A DNA stretch of 32,148 nucleotides from Lentimicrobium sp. L6 (lineage in GTDB: Bacteria; Bacteroidota; Bacteroidia; Bacteroidales; UBA12170): contig NZ_JABKCA010000063.1 of NCBI RefSeq assembly GCF_013166655.1, positions 1-32,148 of the forward strand. The letters are read 5' to 3'. Every line of letters begins with the position of its first letter. Within the stretch, counting starts at the first letter, position 1. A program made the translations under genes and the position numbers. The notes under the pieces were generated by a model, which saw nothing but the letters and a program-made list of their open reading frames with translations, ran no database searches and had not been told where the DNA came from. Below, one piece after another: positions 25,482-32,148 of this stretch.

Positions 25482-25519
25482 AAAAAAAAGGTGGAGATAT
25501 TTAATATTTCCACCTTTTT
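25482..25519. terminator. Bidirectional terminator between the hydrolase and def genes
   Basis: A8 plus GGTGGA (25482-25495) is complementary to TCCACC plus T5 (25509-25519) around an AT-rich loop. The A/T flanks provide a T-run on either strand. It lies between convergent genes. Confidence 0.85.
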
Positions 25520-25535
25520 AATATTTTGCTATATT

Positions 25536-26108
25536 CTATCGTCTTCCTTTTTTCGCTTTCGGAAAAACCATTCTGTATTTCACATCAATATTCCCAGTAC
25601 TGATATCATTTAGTTTTCTTTTTAATAATACCTTACGCATAGAGCTCAAATGCTCAGTAAATATTTTCCCATCAATATGGTCATATTCATGTTGCATAAT
25701 TCTAGCCATAATTCCATCAATCCATTCTTCATGCTTTTCCCAATTTTCATCCAAATACTGGATTTTTATTCTAGGTTGACGCATCACTGCTTCATGAATA
25801 TCTGGAACTGACAAACAACCTTCTTCAAAGCTCCACTCCTCGCCTTCTTGCTCAACAATATGGACATTAATCATGACCTTTTTTCCTTCAATAGCTTCAG
25901 GATACTCCTCTTTAAAAGGTGTAGCATCCAATACAAATAAACGTAGGTTTTTACCAATTTGTGGCGCAGCTAGACCTACACCATTAGTGGCATACATGGT
26001 TTCAAACATATTTTCAAGAAGCTGTTCAAGCTCAGGATAATCTTTATCAATGTCAACAGACATTTTCTTTAAAACAGGATGCCCGTAGGCTACTATAGGT
26101 AATATCAT
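25536..26108 (-). CDS. def: Peptide deformylase
   Basis: Removes the formyl group from the N-terminal methionine of new proteins. All three motifs are present in the 190-residue chain: GVGLAAPQ (43-50), EGCLS (96-100, metal ligand C98) and HEYDH (140-144, ligands H140 and H144 with catalytic E141). It is two bases downstream of ruvX and certainly co-transcribed. It has a basic C-terminal tail (PKAKKGRR). Confidence 0.97.
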   Translation of the reverse strand: MILPIVAYGHPVLKKMSVDIDKDYPELEQLLENMFETMYATNGVGLAAPQIGKNLRLFVLDATPFKEEYPEAIEGKKVMINVHIVEQEGEEWSFEEGCLSVPDIHEAVMRQPRIKIQYLDENWEKHEEWIDGIMARIMQHEYDHIDGKIFTEHLSSMRKVLLKRKLNDISTGNIDVKYRMVFPKAKKGRR

Positions 26109-26110
26109 GA

Positions 26111-26527
26111 TTAAATCTTTTTAAATTCCATATACGATTGCAAAATAAGAGAAGCACTAATGGTATCCACTAATTCTTTGTTTCGCCGGGCCTTTTTTCC
26201 TAAACCACCATCTATCATAGCTTGAAATGCCATTCTACTTGTAAATCGCTCATCCATTCTATCGATTTGAATATTTGGAAAAGCCTTTTTCAAACGCCCT
26301 ACAAAAGGTGCAATATATTTAGTGGAGTCACTAGCTTTATTATCCATAGTCTTTGGTTCACCTACCACCATTATACTGACCTCGTTCTTTTGAGTATAAT
26401 CCAGTAAAAAGTCAATAAGTTTAGAGGAAGCCACTGTGGTCAGTGGACTGGCAATCATTTGAAGTTCATCGGTAACCGCTATTCCCGATTTCTTTTGACC
26501 AAAGTCTATAGCTAATATTCTACTCAT
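26111..26527 (-). CDS. ruvX: RuvX/YqgF family putative Holliday junction resolvase
   Basis: An RNase H-fold nuclease (138 residues) of the YqgF/RuvX family, linked to 16S rRNA 5'-end processing and proposed as a Holliday junction resolvase. It shows ILAIDFGQKKSGIAVTD (catalytic D8), VVGEPKTMD, MDERFTS with the conserved acidic residue, and the late KELVDTISASLIL acidic motif. It leads a two-gene unit with def. The -7 box lies 10 nt before the start. Confidence 0.94.
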   Translation of the reverse strand: MSRILAIDFGQKKSGIAVTDELQMIASPLTTVASSKLIDFLLDYTQKNEVSIMVVGEPKTMDNKASDSTKYIAPFVGRLKKAFPNIQIDRMDERFTSRMAFQAMIDGGLGKKARRNKELVDTISASLILQSYMEFKKI

Positions 26528-26537
26528 TTTCAGGTTG

Positions 26538-26545
26538 CAAATTTA
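26538..26545 (-). promoter_or_regulatory. -7 box TAAATTTG upstream of ruvX-def
   Basis: An exact TAnnTTTG on the minus strand, 10 nt before the ruvX start, so the transcript would have an almost absent leader. Confidence 0.5.
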
Positions 26546-26689
26546 ATAAATATGTAACTCAACACTATAGTTAAAAACATAAGATTTGATAATAATTTGA
26601 TAAATCACGCAACTATTTTGACCTTTTTAAAGTCTATCAGTCTATACAGCTGGTTAATTCTGTATTTCTGCTTATTAAATGCTCGTAAC

Positions 26690-28252
26690 ATGAATAAATT
26701 ATACACTTTCATTTTATCACTTATTGCTATTTCCAGCACGGCTCAAATCAGCCCCTATTCCAAAGTATTATGGGCTGCTGGGGATATTAGTACACAAGCG
26801 TATTCATCTAGCCAGTCATTTGATAATAAAACCTTTATTATTGGTGAATACTTTGGCATCCATAAGTCCTTTGTTATGAAAATAGATGATTTTGGAGACC
26901 CTATTTGGACAAAAACGATTGCACAGGTAGATAATAACCATGAACCTAGGCTTATCAATATAATTAGTACTCTTGATTCTTGTCAGTTTATACTTGGGAG
27001 TATTTTAAATCAAAACAATAGCAATCAAGATGCTTTCTTTGCGAAAATGGATAGAAATGGGGTATTACTTTGGACAAAAACCAATAATTTAGGTGGATTG
27101 GTAAATGTTAGCGAAACTGCGGATAGTGGATTTATCTTAACAGGAGAACATGACTTTTCTAGTAGCGCCTATAAACAATTATCTGTGGTGAAAATCACTA
27201 AAAATGGTAGTCTAGAATGGTCAAGAATCATTCGTTTTGGTACAGCTTTAAGTAAAGGTTTATCTGCTATTCAAAATGAAAACGGTAATTTTATCATCAC
27301 TGGACATTATAAAAATGAAAACGAAACTAAAACCACAGCTTTATTAGCAGAGCTCTCTAATACAGGAGAAATCAATTGGTGCTATGGTTATAAAAATCCT
27401 ACTTTAGGTTATCACTATGAAATTGAAGATGTTCTCATTTATAATGATGAATACTATACATTGATGAATAATGACATGAATAGTATCTTAATGAAGACGG
27501 ACTCTTTAGGTAATGTGGTATCTGCAAAAGAAATAATCGGTTCTGGATATTATGATATTGGTTATGGGATTAAAAGAAAGCTCCACATTAACAATCAAAA
27601 TGAATTACTCTTTATTCACACAAATGGAATAGGCGGTTTTATAAAAACAGATTTAAACGCCGAAGCTATTATTAATGGAAACGTGTTTTTGCCGATTATT
27701 GATATACAATTCAAAGAGCAAAACAAACTTTTAGCTATTGGCAATGGCCCCTTAATGGGTGTGAAAAGCGCACCCCCCCCCCCGTACGAAACTATTGGGC
27801 TTATTCAAATGGACGATGAAGGAAATGGGATTGATTGTACTGAAGGCTCTTACGAAGGTTATTCAGAAGATTTCGAATTACAACAATTGAGCACCGAATA
27901 TATCATTGAAGGCGGAGGAATAAGTACAAATATTGCTATTGAAATCGATTTGATTGACATAGATCAAAGAGATGGTTGTGTTGATTTTATTGGAGGTATT
28001 GAAAACATACCAGATAATTTGGTTTCAGTGTATCCAAACCCAAGCCAAGGAATAATCAATATTGATTTTGAAGAGATGATTGATGCCAAGCTATACATTA
28101 TCAATCCATTCGGGCAAATCATACACCAGGAAACAATAAACCAACAACAATTTAAAATAGACTTAAATCGCTTCGGAAACGGAGTTTATTTATACCACAT
28201 TGAGTCTGATAAAGCGTTTATCTCCTCAGGTCACTTTATCCTCAATAACTGA
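26690..28252 (+). CDS. T9SS-exported protein with delta-60-like repeats and a poly-C tract
   Basis: A secreted protein of about 520 residues, function unknown. The start at 26690 (MNKLYTFILSLIAISS) gives a normal signal peptide ending at TAQ; the frame is open further upstream but that segment is not signal-like. The body holds repeats of the form K-x-D-x-x-G-x-x-x-W (KIDDFGDPIWTKT, KMDRNGVLLWTKT, KITKNGSLEWSRI), typical of beta-propeller-like surface proteins of this phylum. The C-terminus is a type A T9SS sorting domain starting VYPNPSQG and ending HFILNN. Eleven consecutive C at 27773-27783 encode APPPPY; a change of one base would shift the frame and remove the sorting domain. A near-match box TATTTCTG lies about 20 nt upstream of the start. 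Confidence 0.83.
   Translation: MNKLYTFILSLIAISSTAQISPYSKVLWAAGDISTQAYSSSQSFDNKTFIIGEYFGIHKSFVMKIDDFGDPIWTKTIAQVDNNHEPRLINIISTLDSCQFILGSILNQNNSNQDAFFAKMDRNGVLLWTKTNNLGGLVNVSETADSGFILTGEHDFSSSAYKQLSVVKITKNGSLEWSRIIRFGTALSKGLSAIQNENGNFIITGHYKNENETKTTALLAELSNTGEINWCYGYKNPTLGYHYEIEDVLIYNDEYYTLMNNDMNSILMKTDSLGNVVSAKEIIGSGYYDIGYGIKRKLHINNQNELLFIHTNGIGGFIKTDLNAEAIINGNVFLPIIDIQFKEQNKLLAIGNGPLMGVKSAPPPPYETIGLIQMDDEGNGIDCTEGSYEGYSEDFELQQLSTEYIIEGGGISTNIAIEIDLIDIDQRDGCVDFIGGIENIPDNLVSVYPNPSQGIINIDFEEMIDAKLYIINPFGQIIHQETINQQQFKIDLNRFGNGVYLYHIESDKAFISSGHFILNN
27773..27783 (+). repeat. C11 homopolymer inside the T9SS gene
   Basis: Eleven consecutive C between GCA and GTAC, inside the coding region, encode four prolines together with the following G. 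Such a tract stands out in AT-rich DNA and is prone to slipped-strand length change. Confidence 0.95.
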
Positions 28253-28356
28253 TGTTATCACTATCGCCATCTTAAGCACGTGGAGATATTTTGTAAAATC
28301 ACATTTTAATAACATCTTCTTTTTTGAATTATGGGCTGTAGAATTAGGAAATATCC

Positions 28357-28364
28357 TAATTTTG
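28357..28364 (+). promoter_or_regulatory. -7 box TAATTTTG upstream of dapD
   Basis: An exact TAnnTTTG, 17 nt before the ATG at 28382. It supports that ATG over the TTG at 28376. Confidence 0.55.
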
Positions 28365-28381
28365 CAGCCTAAATTTTGATC

Positions 28382-29200
28382 ATGTACACAGAACTAAGAA
28401 ACACTATAGAGAAAGCTTGGGATAATAAGGAATTATTATCGGAGGAGGCTACTCAAAAAGCCATCAGAGATTTAATAGAGCTTCTTGATAAAGGAGAACT
28501 TCGAACAGCAGAACCCGTAAATGGAGAATGGAAAGTTAACGAGTGGGTTAAAAAGGGAGTCATCCTCTATTTTCCTATTCAGAAAATGGAAACCATAGAA
28601 GTGGGTCCATTTGAATTTCATGATAAAATAGCTTTAAAAACCAATTATAAAGAGCTTAATGTAAGAGTGGTTCCTCATGCTATTGCTCGTTATGGTTCCT
28701 TTGTAGCTCCAGGTGTTATTATGATGCCAAGTTATGTGAATATTGGCGCTTATGTGGGTAGCGGAACCATGGTGGATACTTGGGCTACAGTTGGAAGCTG
28801 TGCTCAAATTGGAAAAAATGTTCACTTGAGTGGTGGTGTTGGAATTGGTGGTGTATTAGAGCCTATCCAAGCCGCACCAGTAATTATTGAGGATGATTGC
28901 TTCATTGGTTCTCGTTGTATTGTTGTAGAAGGTGTGAAAATTGAAAAAGAAGCAGTTCTTGGTGCAAATGTGGTGATTACTAAGTCTACTAAAATTATAG
29001 ATGTTACTGGAGACCAACCAAAAGAATATACAGGAGTAATACCTGAAAGATCGGTTGTTATACCCGGAAGTTATACTAAAAAGTTCCCTGCAGGAGAATT
29101 TCAAGTGCCTTGTGCCATGATTATTGGTAAAAGAAAACCATCTACAGACTTAAAAACCAGCTTAAACAATGCGCTACGCGACTATGGTGTAGCTGTTTAG
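28382..29200 (+). CDS. dapD: 2,3,4,5-tetrahydropyridine-2,6-dicarboxylate N-succinyltransferase
   Basis: Succinyl-CoA-dependent step of the lysine/meso-diaminopimelate pathway. It is a left-handed beta-helix acyltransferase that acts as a trimer. From the ATG at 28382 (MYTELRN) it has 272 residues, the family length; a TTG six bases upstream would add only two residues. It has the N-terminal helical domain, then hexapeptide repeats with VGSGTMVDTWATVGSCAQIG, VHLSGGVGIGGVLEP and IIEDDCFIGSRCIVVEG, and a C-terminal VIPGSYTKKFPAGE segment. Its presence indicates the succinylase branch of DAP synthesis rather than the DapL aminotransferase route common in Bacteroidales. Confidence 0.96.
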   Translation: MYTELRNTIEKAWDNKELLSEEATQKAIRDLIELLDKGELRTAEPVNGEWKVNEWVKKGVILYFPIQKMETIEVGPFEFHDKIALKTNYKELNVRVVPHAIARYGSFVAPGVIMMPSYVNIGAYVGSGTMVDTWATVGSCAQIGKNVHLSGGVGIGGVLEPIQAAPVIIEDDCFIGSRCIVVEGVKIEKEAVLGANVVITKSTKIIDVTGDQPKEYTGVIPERSVVIPGSYTKKFPAGEFQVPCAMIIGKRKPSTDLKTSLNNALRDYGVAV

Positions 29201-29236
29201 GAATTCAAATACTTATTTATATTCATTCTTTAATTT

Positions 29237-29255
29237 CTCAATGAAAATCGTTGAG
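29237..29255. repeat. Inverted repeat upstream of the family 9 glycosyltransferase
   Basis: CTCAATGA and TCGTTGAG pair as an 8-bp stem (one G-T pair) with an AAA loop. It ends 9 bp before the -7 box at 29265. It could be a weak terminator for dapD or an operator. No T-run follows. Confidence 0.4.
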
Positions 29256-29264
29256 CGAATATTG

Positions 29265-29272
29265 TAATTTTG
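29265..29272 (+). promoter_or_regulatory. -7 box TAATTTTG upstream of the family 9 glycosyltransferase-tsaC pair
   Basis: An exact TAnnTTTG, 10 nt before the ATG at 29283 (16 nt before the alternative ATG at 29289). Confidence 0.5.
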
Positions 29273-29282
29273 TATCTTTAAT

Positions 29283-30284
29283 ATGGAGATGAAAAAATAC
29301 CTTGTCATACAAACTGCCAGCATTGGAGATGTGATATTATCCACTTCTATTGCTGAGAAACTGAGAGCTACAGACTCTTCTTGCCAAATTGATTATTTAA
29401 TTAAAAAAGGTAATGAAGGTGTTTTTTATGGCAATATGAATATTAATGAATTGTTTATTTGGGATAAGAAAAAAGACAAATATAAAAACTTGTTGACTAT
29501 TATCTTTCAGATTCAGAATGAGAAATATGATGCCGTTTTCAATTTACAGCGTTTTTTTAGTAGTGGAATGGTTACTTTGTTTTCTGGAGCAAAAAAAACC
29601 TATGGTTTTAAAAAAAATCCGCTCTCCCTTTTCTTCTCCAAATCCTTTCCTCATGAATACAAAGAAGATTGGCATGAGATCAATAGAAATCATCAGTTAA
29701 TTAATCACCTTACTGATGAGGAGCCTGCACTTCCAAAGCTTTACCCTACTAAAAAGGATAATGCTAAAATGTCTATTCATAAAACCAAACCTTATATTAC
29801 AATTACGCCTGCAAGCCTTTGGTTCACTAAGCAATATCCTTATGAAAAATGGGTGGAGCTTTTGAAAGCACTCCCTCACCATCTTCATGTTTATTTTCTT
29901 GGAGGACCAGATGACAGCAGTCTTTGTAATCAATTAATTAAAGAAAGTGGCTATGTAAATGCCATGAATTTTGCTGGAAAATTATCTTTTGTGGAGTCTG
30001 CAACATTAATGAAAGATGCTTTGATGAATTTTGTAAATGATTCCGCAGCTCAACATATAGCCTCCTCTGTAAATGCCAAGACTACAACTTTATATTGCAG
30101 CACTGTTGCTAGCTTTGGTTTTGGTCCTCTTTCTGAGGATGCTGTAATTATCGAAACCAAAGAAACATTAAAGTGTCGCCCTTGTGGTATTCATGGTCAT
30201 CAATCTTGTCCTGAAGGACATTTTAAATGTGGATTAAATATTGATACGGAACAACTATTAAATCGAATTCAAGATGCAAACTGA
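29283..30284 (+). CDS. Family 9 glycosyltransferase (heptosyltransferase-like)
   Basis: A 333-residue GT-B enzyme of the ADP-heptose:LPS heptosyltransferase family, likely acting on the LPS core or another envelope glycan. N-terminal domain: IQTASIGDVILSTSIAEKL, the acceptor-side glycine-aspartate loop. C-terminal domain: ITPASLWFTKQYPYEKW, the nucleotide-sugar region with FVNDSAAQHIASS, and the late CRPCGIHGHQSCPEGHFKCG cysteine cluster seen in the family. The sugar donor is not certain for this phylum. Two A8 runs occur in the gene (29591-29598 and 29610-29617) but the frame is intact. The start could be 29283 or 29289. It overlaps the next gene by 11 bp. Confidence 0.88.
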   Translation: MEMKKYLVIQTASIGDVILSTSIAEKLRATDSSCQIDYLIKKGNEGVFYGNMNINELFIWDKKKDKYKNLLTIIFQIQNEKYDAVFNLQRFFSSGMVTLFSGAKKTYGFKKNPLSLFFSKSFPHEYKEDWHEINRNHQLINHLTDEEPALPKLYPTKKDNAKMSIHKTKPYITITPASLWFTKQYPYEKWVELLKALPHHLHVYFLGGPDDSSLCNQLIKESGYVNAMNFAGKLSFVESATLMKDALMNFVNDSAAQHIASSVNAKTTTLYCSTVASFGFGPLSEDAVIIETKETLKCRPCGIHGHQSCPEGHFKCGLNIDTEQLLNRIQDAN

Positions 30285-30837
30285 TATTAAAAAAGCCATC
30301 GAAGTATTGAAAAAGGGTGGAACTATTCTTTATCCAACAGATACTGTTTGGGGAATAGGTTGTGATGCTACTAATAATAAAGCTGTTTCTAAAATTTACA
30401 GTCTTAAAAACAGATCAGAAAAGAAAAGTATGATCGTTCTTCTTGATGATGTAAGTAGAATTAAAGATTATGTGGCTAATTATCCTGAACAAGCCTCTGA
30501 TTTAATCAGAGATTATCATAAGCCTTTAACCATTGTTTTTGAAGGAGCAAAAGGATTAGCAAAAGGCCTTATTGCTGATGACGGTACGATAGCTATTAGA
30601 GTAGTGAAACATGATTTTTGCAAACAATTGATTAAAGAACTGGGAAAACCATTGGTTTCCACCTCTGCAAATATTTCTGGTGACCCTACTGCTGCAGTTT
30701 TTAGAGATATTACAGATTTTATTAAATCTAAAGTCAACTATGTTGTAGAGTTTGAACAAGGTAATTTATCACCTGCCAACCCGAGTACTGTTATTAAAAT
30801 GGATAGTACTGGTAGTTATAAGGTTCTTAGGTCCTAA
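30274..30837 (+). CDS. tsaC: L-threonylcarbamoyladenylate synthase (Sua5/YrdC family)
   Basis: Makes threonylcarbamoyl-AMP from threonine, bicarbonate and ATP for the universal t6A tRNA modification at position 37. The 187-residue single-domain form is present. It shows ILYPTDTVWGIGCDA (about 18-32), YSLKNRSEKKSM (substrate-binding K and R), GTIAIRV, and LVSTSANISG. It starts within the last codons of the glycosyltransferase gene (11-bp overlap), so the two are probably translationally coupled. The related YciO branch is a possible alternative. Confidence 0.9.
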   Translation: MQTDIKKAIEVLKKGGTILYPTDTVWGIGCDATNNKAVSKIYSLKNRSEKKSMIVLLDDVSRIKDYVANYPEQASDLIRDYHKPLTIVFEGAKGLAKGLIADDGTIAIRVVKHDFCKQLIKELGKPLVSTSANISGDPTAAVFRDITDFIKSKVNYVVEFEQGNLSPANPSTVIKMDSTGSYKVLRS

Positions 30838-30867
30838 GACTTATTTAAGCTTGATTTAGTAAGTCTT
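30836..30867 (+). terminator. Possible weak hairpin after tsaC
   Basis: AAGACTTA (30836-30843) and TAAGTCTT (30860-30867) are exact inverted arms separated by 16 nt. The left arm overlaps the tsaC stop codon. No T-run follows, so terminator function is uncertain. Confidence 0.35.
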
Positions 30868-30992
30868 CTAATAAGCTATTACTTTACTCTTATCATATAA
30901 CAGCTCTATTGCTTCTCTTAAGGTAATAGCAAACACACCTATCATTATTCTAAGTAAGCAGCTGTGATATGAAAAGTTTTCCCTTTCAAACA

Positions 30993-31029
30993 TTCAATAA
31001 TTGATATCATTATTGAAATCATTATTGAA
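30993..31029. repeat. Inverted and direct repeats with core ATTATTGAA
   Basis: TTCAATAAT (30993-31001) is the exact reverse complement of ATTATTGAA (31009-31017), with a 7-nt spacer. A second direct copy, ATCATTATTGAA, follows immediately (31018-31029). The three arms lie about 110 bp upstream of the -7 box of the broken gene and could be a regulator-binding site, or chance in AT-rich DNA. Confidence 0.6.
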
Positions 31030-31139
31030 ATCATAAGATAATATTGCCAAATTCGTAAAATTACGAGTAGCTTACAATAGTATTTTTTCAGTTATCCTTT
31101 TTTTTATATGCTTAAAGTAATTGGATAAATATTTTTCTA

Positions 31140-31147
31140 TACCTTTG
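31140..31147 (+). promoter_or_regulatory. -7 box TACCTTTG upstream of the broken gene at 31170
   Basis: An exact TAnnTTTG, 22 nt before the ATG at 31170. TTG at 31121-31123 lies 16 bp upstream, near the expected -33 spacing. The promoter appears intact although the gene is not. Confidence 0.55.
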
Positions 31148-31169
31148 ATATACGCTAAAACATATCATT

Positions 31170-32124
31170 ATGAAAAAAAATATTCATCTCTCTATCGCTT
31201 ATAGTTATTCTTTTTCCAATTATTTCGAAATCACAAAACACAAATCCTTACCAATACCTTAAGGCTAATAATGATTGGCTCCTAGATTCAATTTTTGAAT
31301 ACAAGAATCATTATGGTGGAGACCAAACCATGAGCCGAATAAAAAGCAGAAATCCATATAACTTTCCTTTATTCGAAGAAACGTAAAAATTTAATTTTGA
31401 TACACAAGAATATGAATTTTCCTATTCCACTGAATATGAATACCCCATAGAATATGATACTACAGAATACACTTTCATTAATACATATCGTTTTAGTGAT
31501 GATGACATTGATAGGATGAGGTATTACCTTAATTATAATGATAATGGTTATAAGACGTCTTCAGAGGAATATTGGGATACAGATCATTGGTCATTTGGTC
31601 AAATGGAGAAGTTAAAGCATTCTAAAAATTATTCGACATATCATTTGCAAAAGCTCCGCAGATACTCAGAAAGCGAGAATTGGATCTTATACGAAGTACA
31701 AAGTTCTAATTATAATGAAGACTCAACAATATTATCAAGTTTTCTAGTCAAAATAGAAGCCGAAACCACCGACACTCTGACAGTAACGCATACCTATTAT
31801 GATAATGAGGGAAACTGGATATTATATGAGAATTTTAAAAAGCAAGATGAAGATTGGTATCTACATTATAAAGTAATATGGACTTATAATTCAGAGAATT
31901 TAATATCAGAATCTTTGAGTTTTACTGAATATGATGGCGCTTTAATAAACAATAACAAAAGTATTTTCAAATATGATGAGCATAACTATTTATCTTACGA
32001 AGCTTCGTATGATTGGGATAAGAATGATGAAATTTGGGAATATGATGTCCTGACTACCTATGAGAATGATAGCAATGGTAATATCCTTAAAAGGTATCAC
32101 CACTACCAAGCCCATCTTGCCTAA
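31170..32124 (+). pseudogene. Broken paralogue of the T9SS aromatic-repeat protein (frameshift plus stop)
   Basis: From the ATG at 31170 the frame stops after 30 codons (TAA 31260-31262). Eight A follow the ATG (31173-31180). With seven, the reading becomes MKKIFISLSL then a hydrophobic signal peptide ending near SKSQN, and continues into DWLLDSIFEY, matching the DWLLDS region of the protein at 2121-3791. That frame then meets an in-frame TAA (31384-31386) just after PLFEET, and resumes in the same frame with Tyr/Trp/Asn-rich repeats (for example WILYENFKK, YNSENL, FKYDEHNY) to a stop at 32122-32124. No sorting domain is seen before that stop. An internal ATG at 31516 could restart translation but lacks a signal. 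Most likely a decaying or phase-off paralogue; sequencing error is possible for the A-run. Confidence 0.75.
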
Positions 32125-32148
32125 CGATTCATGAGCCACTAATTTTGG

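Larger units (their letters stand above)
30838..31169. other. 332-bp gene-free region before the broken T9SS-type gene
   Basis: No gene is recognised here. It holds the hairpin arm above, the AT-rich repeat at 30993-31029 and the -7 box at 31140-31147. Confidence 0.6.

Noticed and set aside
29591-29617. Two A8 runs in the family 9 glycosyltransferase as phase-variation tracts
   Set aside because: The frame is intact, the product is an envelope enzyme in a housekeeping-like unit, and A8 runs are expected by chance in AT-rich coding DNA.

Overview
The window is AT-rich chromosomal DNA from a member of the Bacteroidota. The evidence is as follows: (i) thirteen gene starts are preceded by an exact TAnnTTTG box, the -7 element of this phylum, in place of a TATAAT box; (ii) two secreted proteins end in type IX secretion (T9SS) type A sorting domains with the LYPNPS / VYPNPS signature; (iii) PurL is a single large chain and lipoproteins are present. 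No rRNA, tRNA, CRISPR array or complete insertion sequence was recognised. I cannot name a genus.

Layout: 1-2003 holds a secreted PhoA-type alkaline phosphatase, whose 3' end lies in a 7-bp tandem repeat, and a TRIC/UPF0126 membrane protein, both on the minus strand. 2121-3791 is a T9SS-exported, aromatic-rich repeat protein. 4218-12207 is the most notable part: a five-gene plus-strand cluster for making a C-P bonded (phosphonate) headgroup and placing it at the cell surface. 12281-15964 is purL (minus). 16191-18733 encodes a two-part glycosyltransferase and a small lipoprotein. 18898-24374 is a minus-strand housekeeping block (ornithine carbamoyltransferase, sucD, yidD with an O-methyltransferase, xseA-xseB). 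24582-25463 is a hydrolase lipoprotein. 25536-26527 is ruvX-def. 26690-28252 is a second T9SS protein carrying an 11-C homopolymer. 28382-30837 has dapD, a family 9 glycosyltransferase and tsaC. From 31170 to the end there is a broken relative of the 2121-3791 protein.

The phosphonate cluster reads as a pathway. A PEP mutase carrying an N-terminal cytidylyltransferase domain would form phosphonopyruvate. Phosphonopyruvate decarboxylase would give phosphonoacetaldehyde. An iron-alcohol-dehydrogenase-family reductase would give 2-hydroxyethylphosphonate (HEP). The cytidylyltransferase domain would activate HEP as CMP-HEP, and a membrane-anchored CDP-glycerol glycerophosphotransferase-like protein could transfer it to a glycan or lipid. 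The last gene encodes a 1017-residue protein joining a YidC/Oxa1-like domain, about ten further membrane segments and a C-terminal alkaline-phosphatase-superfamily (sulfatase / phosphoethanolamine-transferase-like) domain. I do not know this fusion as a described system; its YidC part lacks the conserved groove arginine. The enzyme families are clear from sequence, while the HEP product, the acceptor and the role of the fusion are inference.

Two loci look capable of on/off switching or are already switched: the C11 tract in the T9SS gene at 26690, and an A8 tract directly after the start codon of the broken gene at 31170, where removal of one A restores a signal peptide in the downstream frame.
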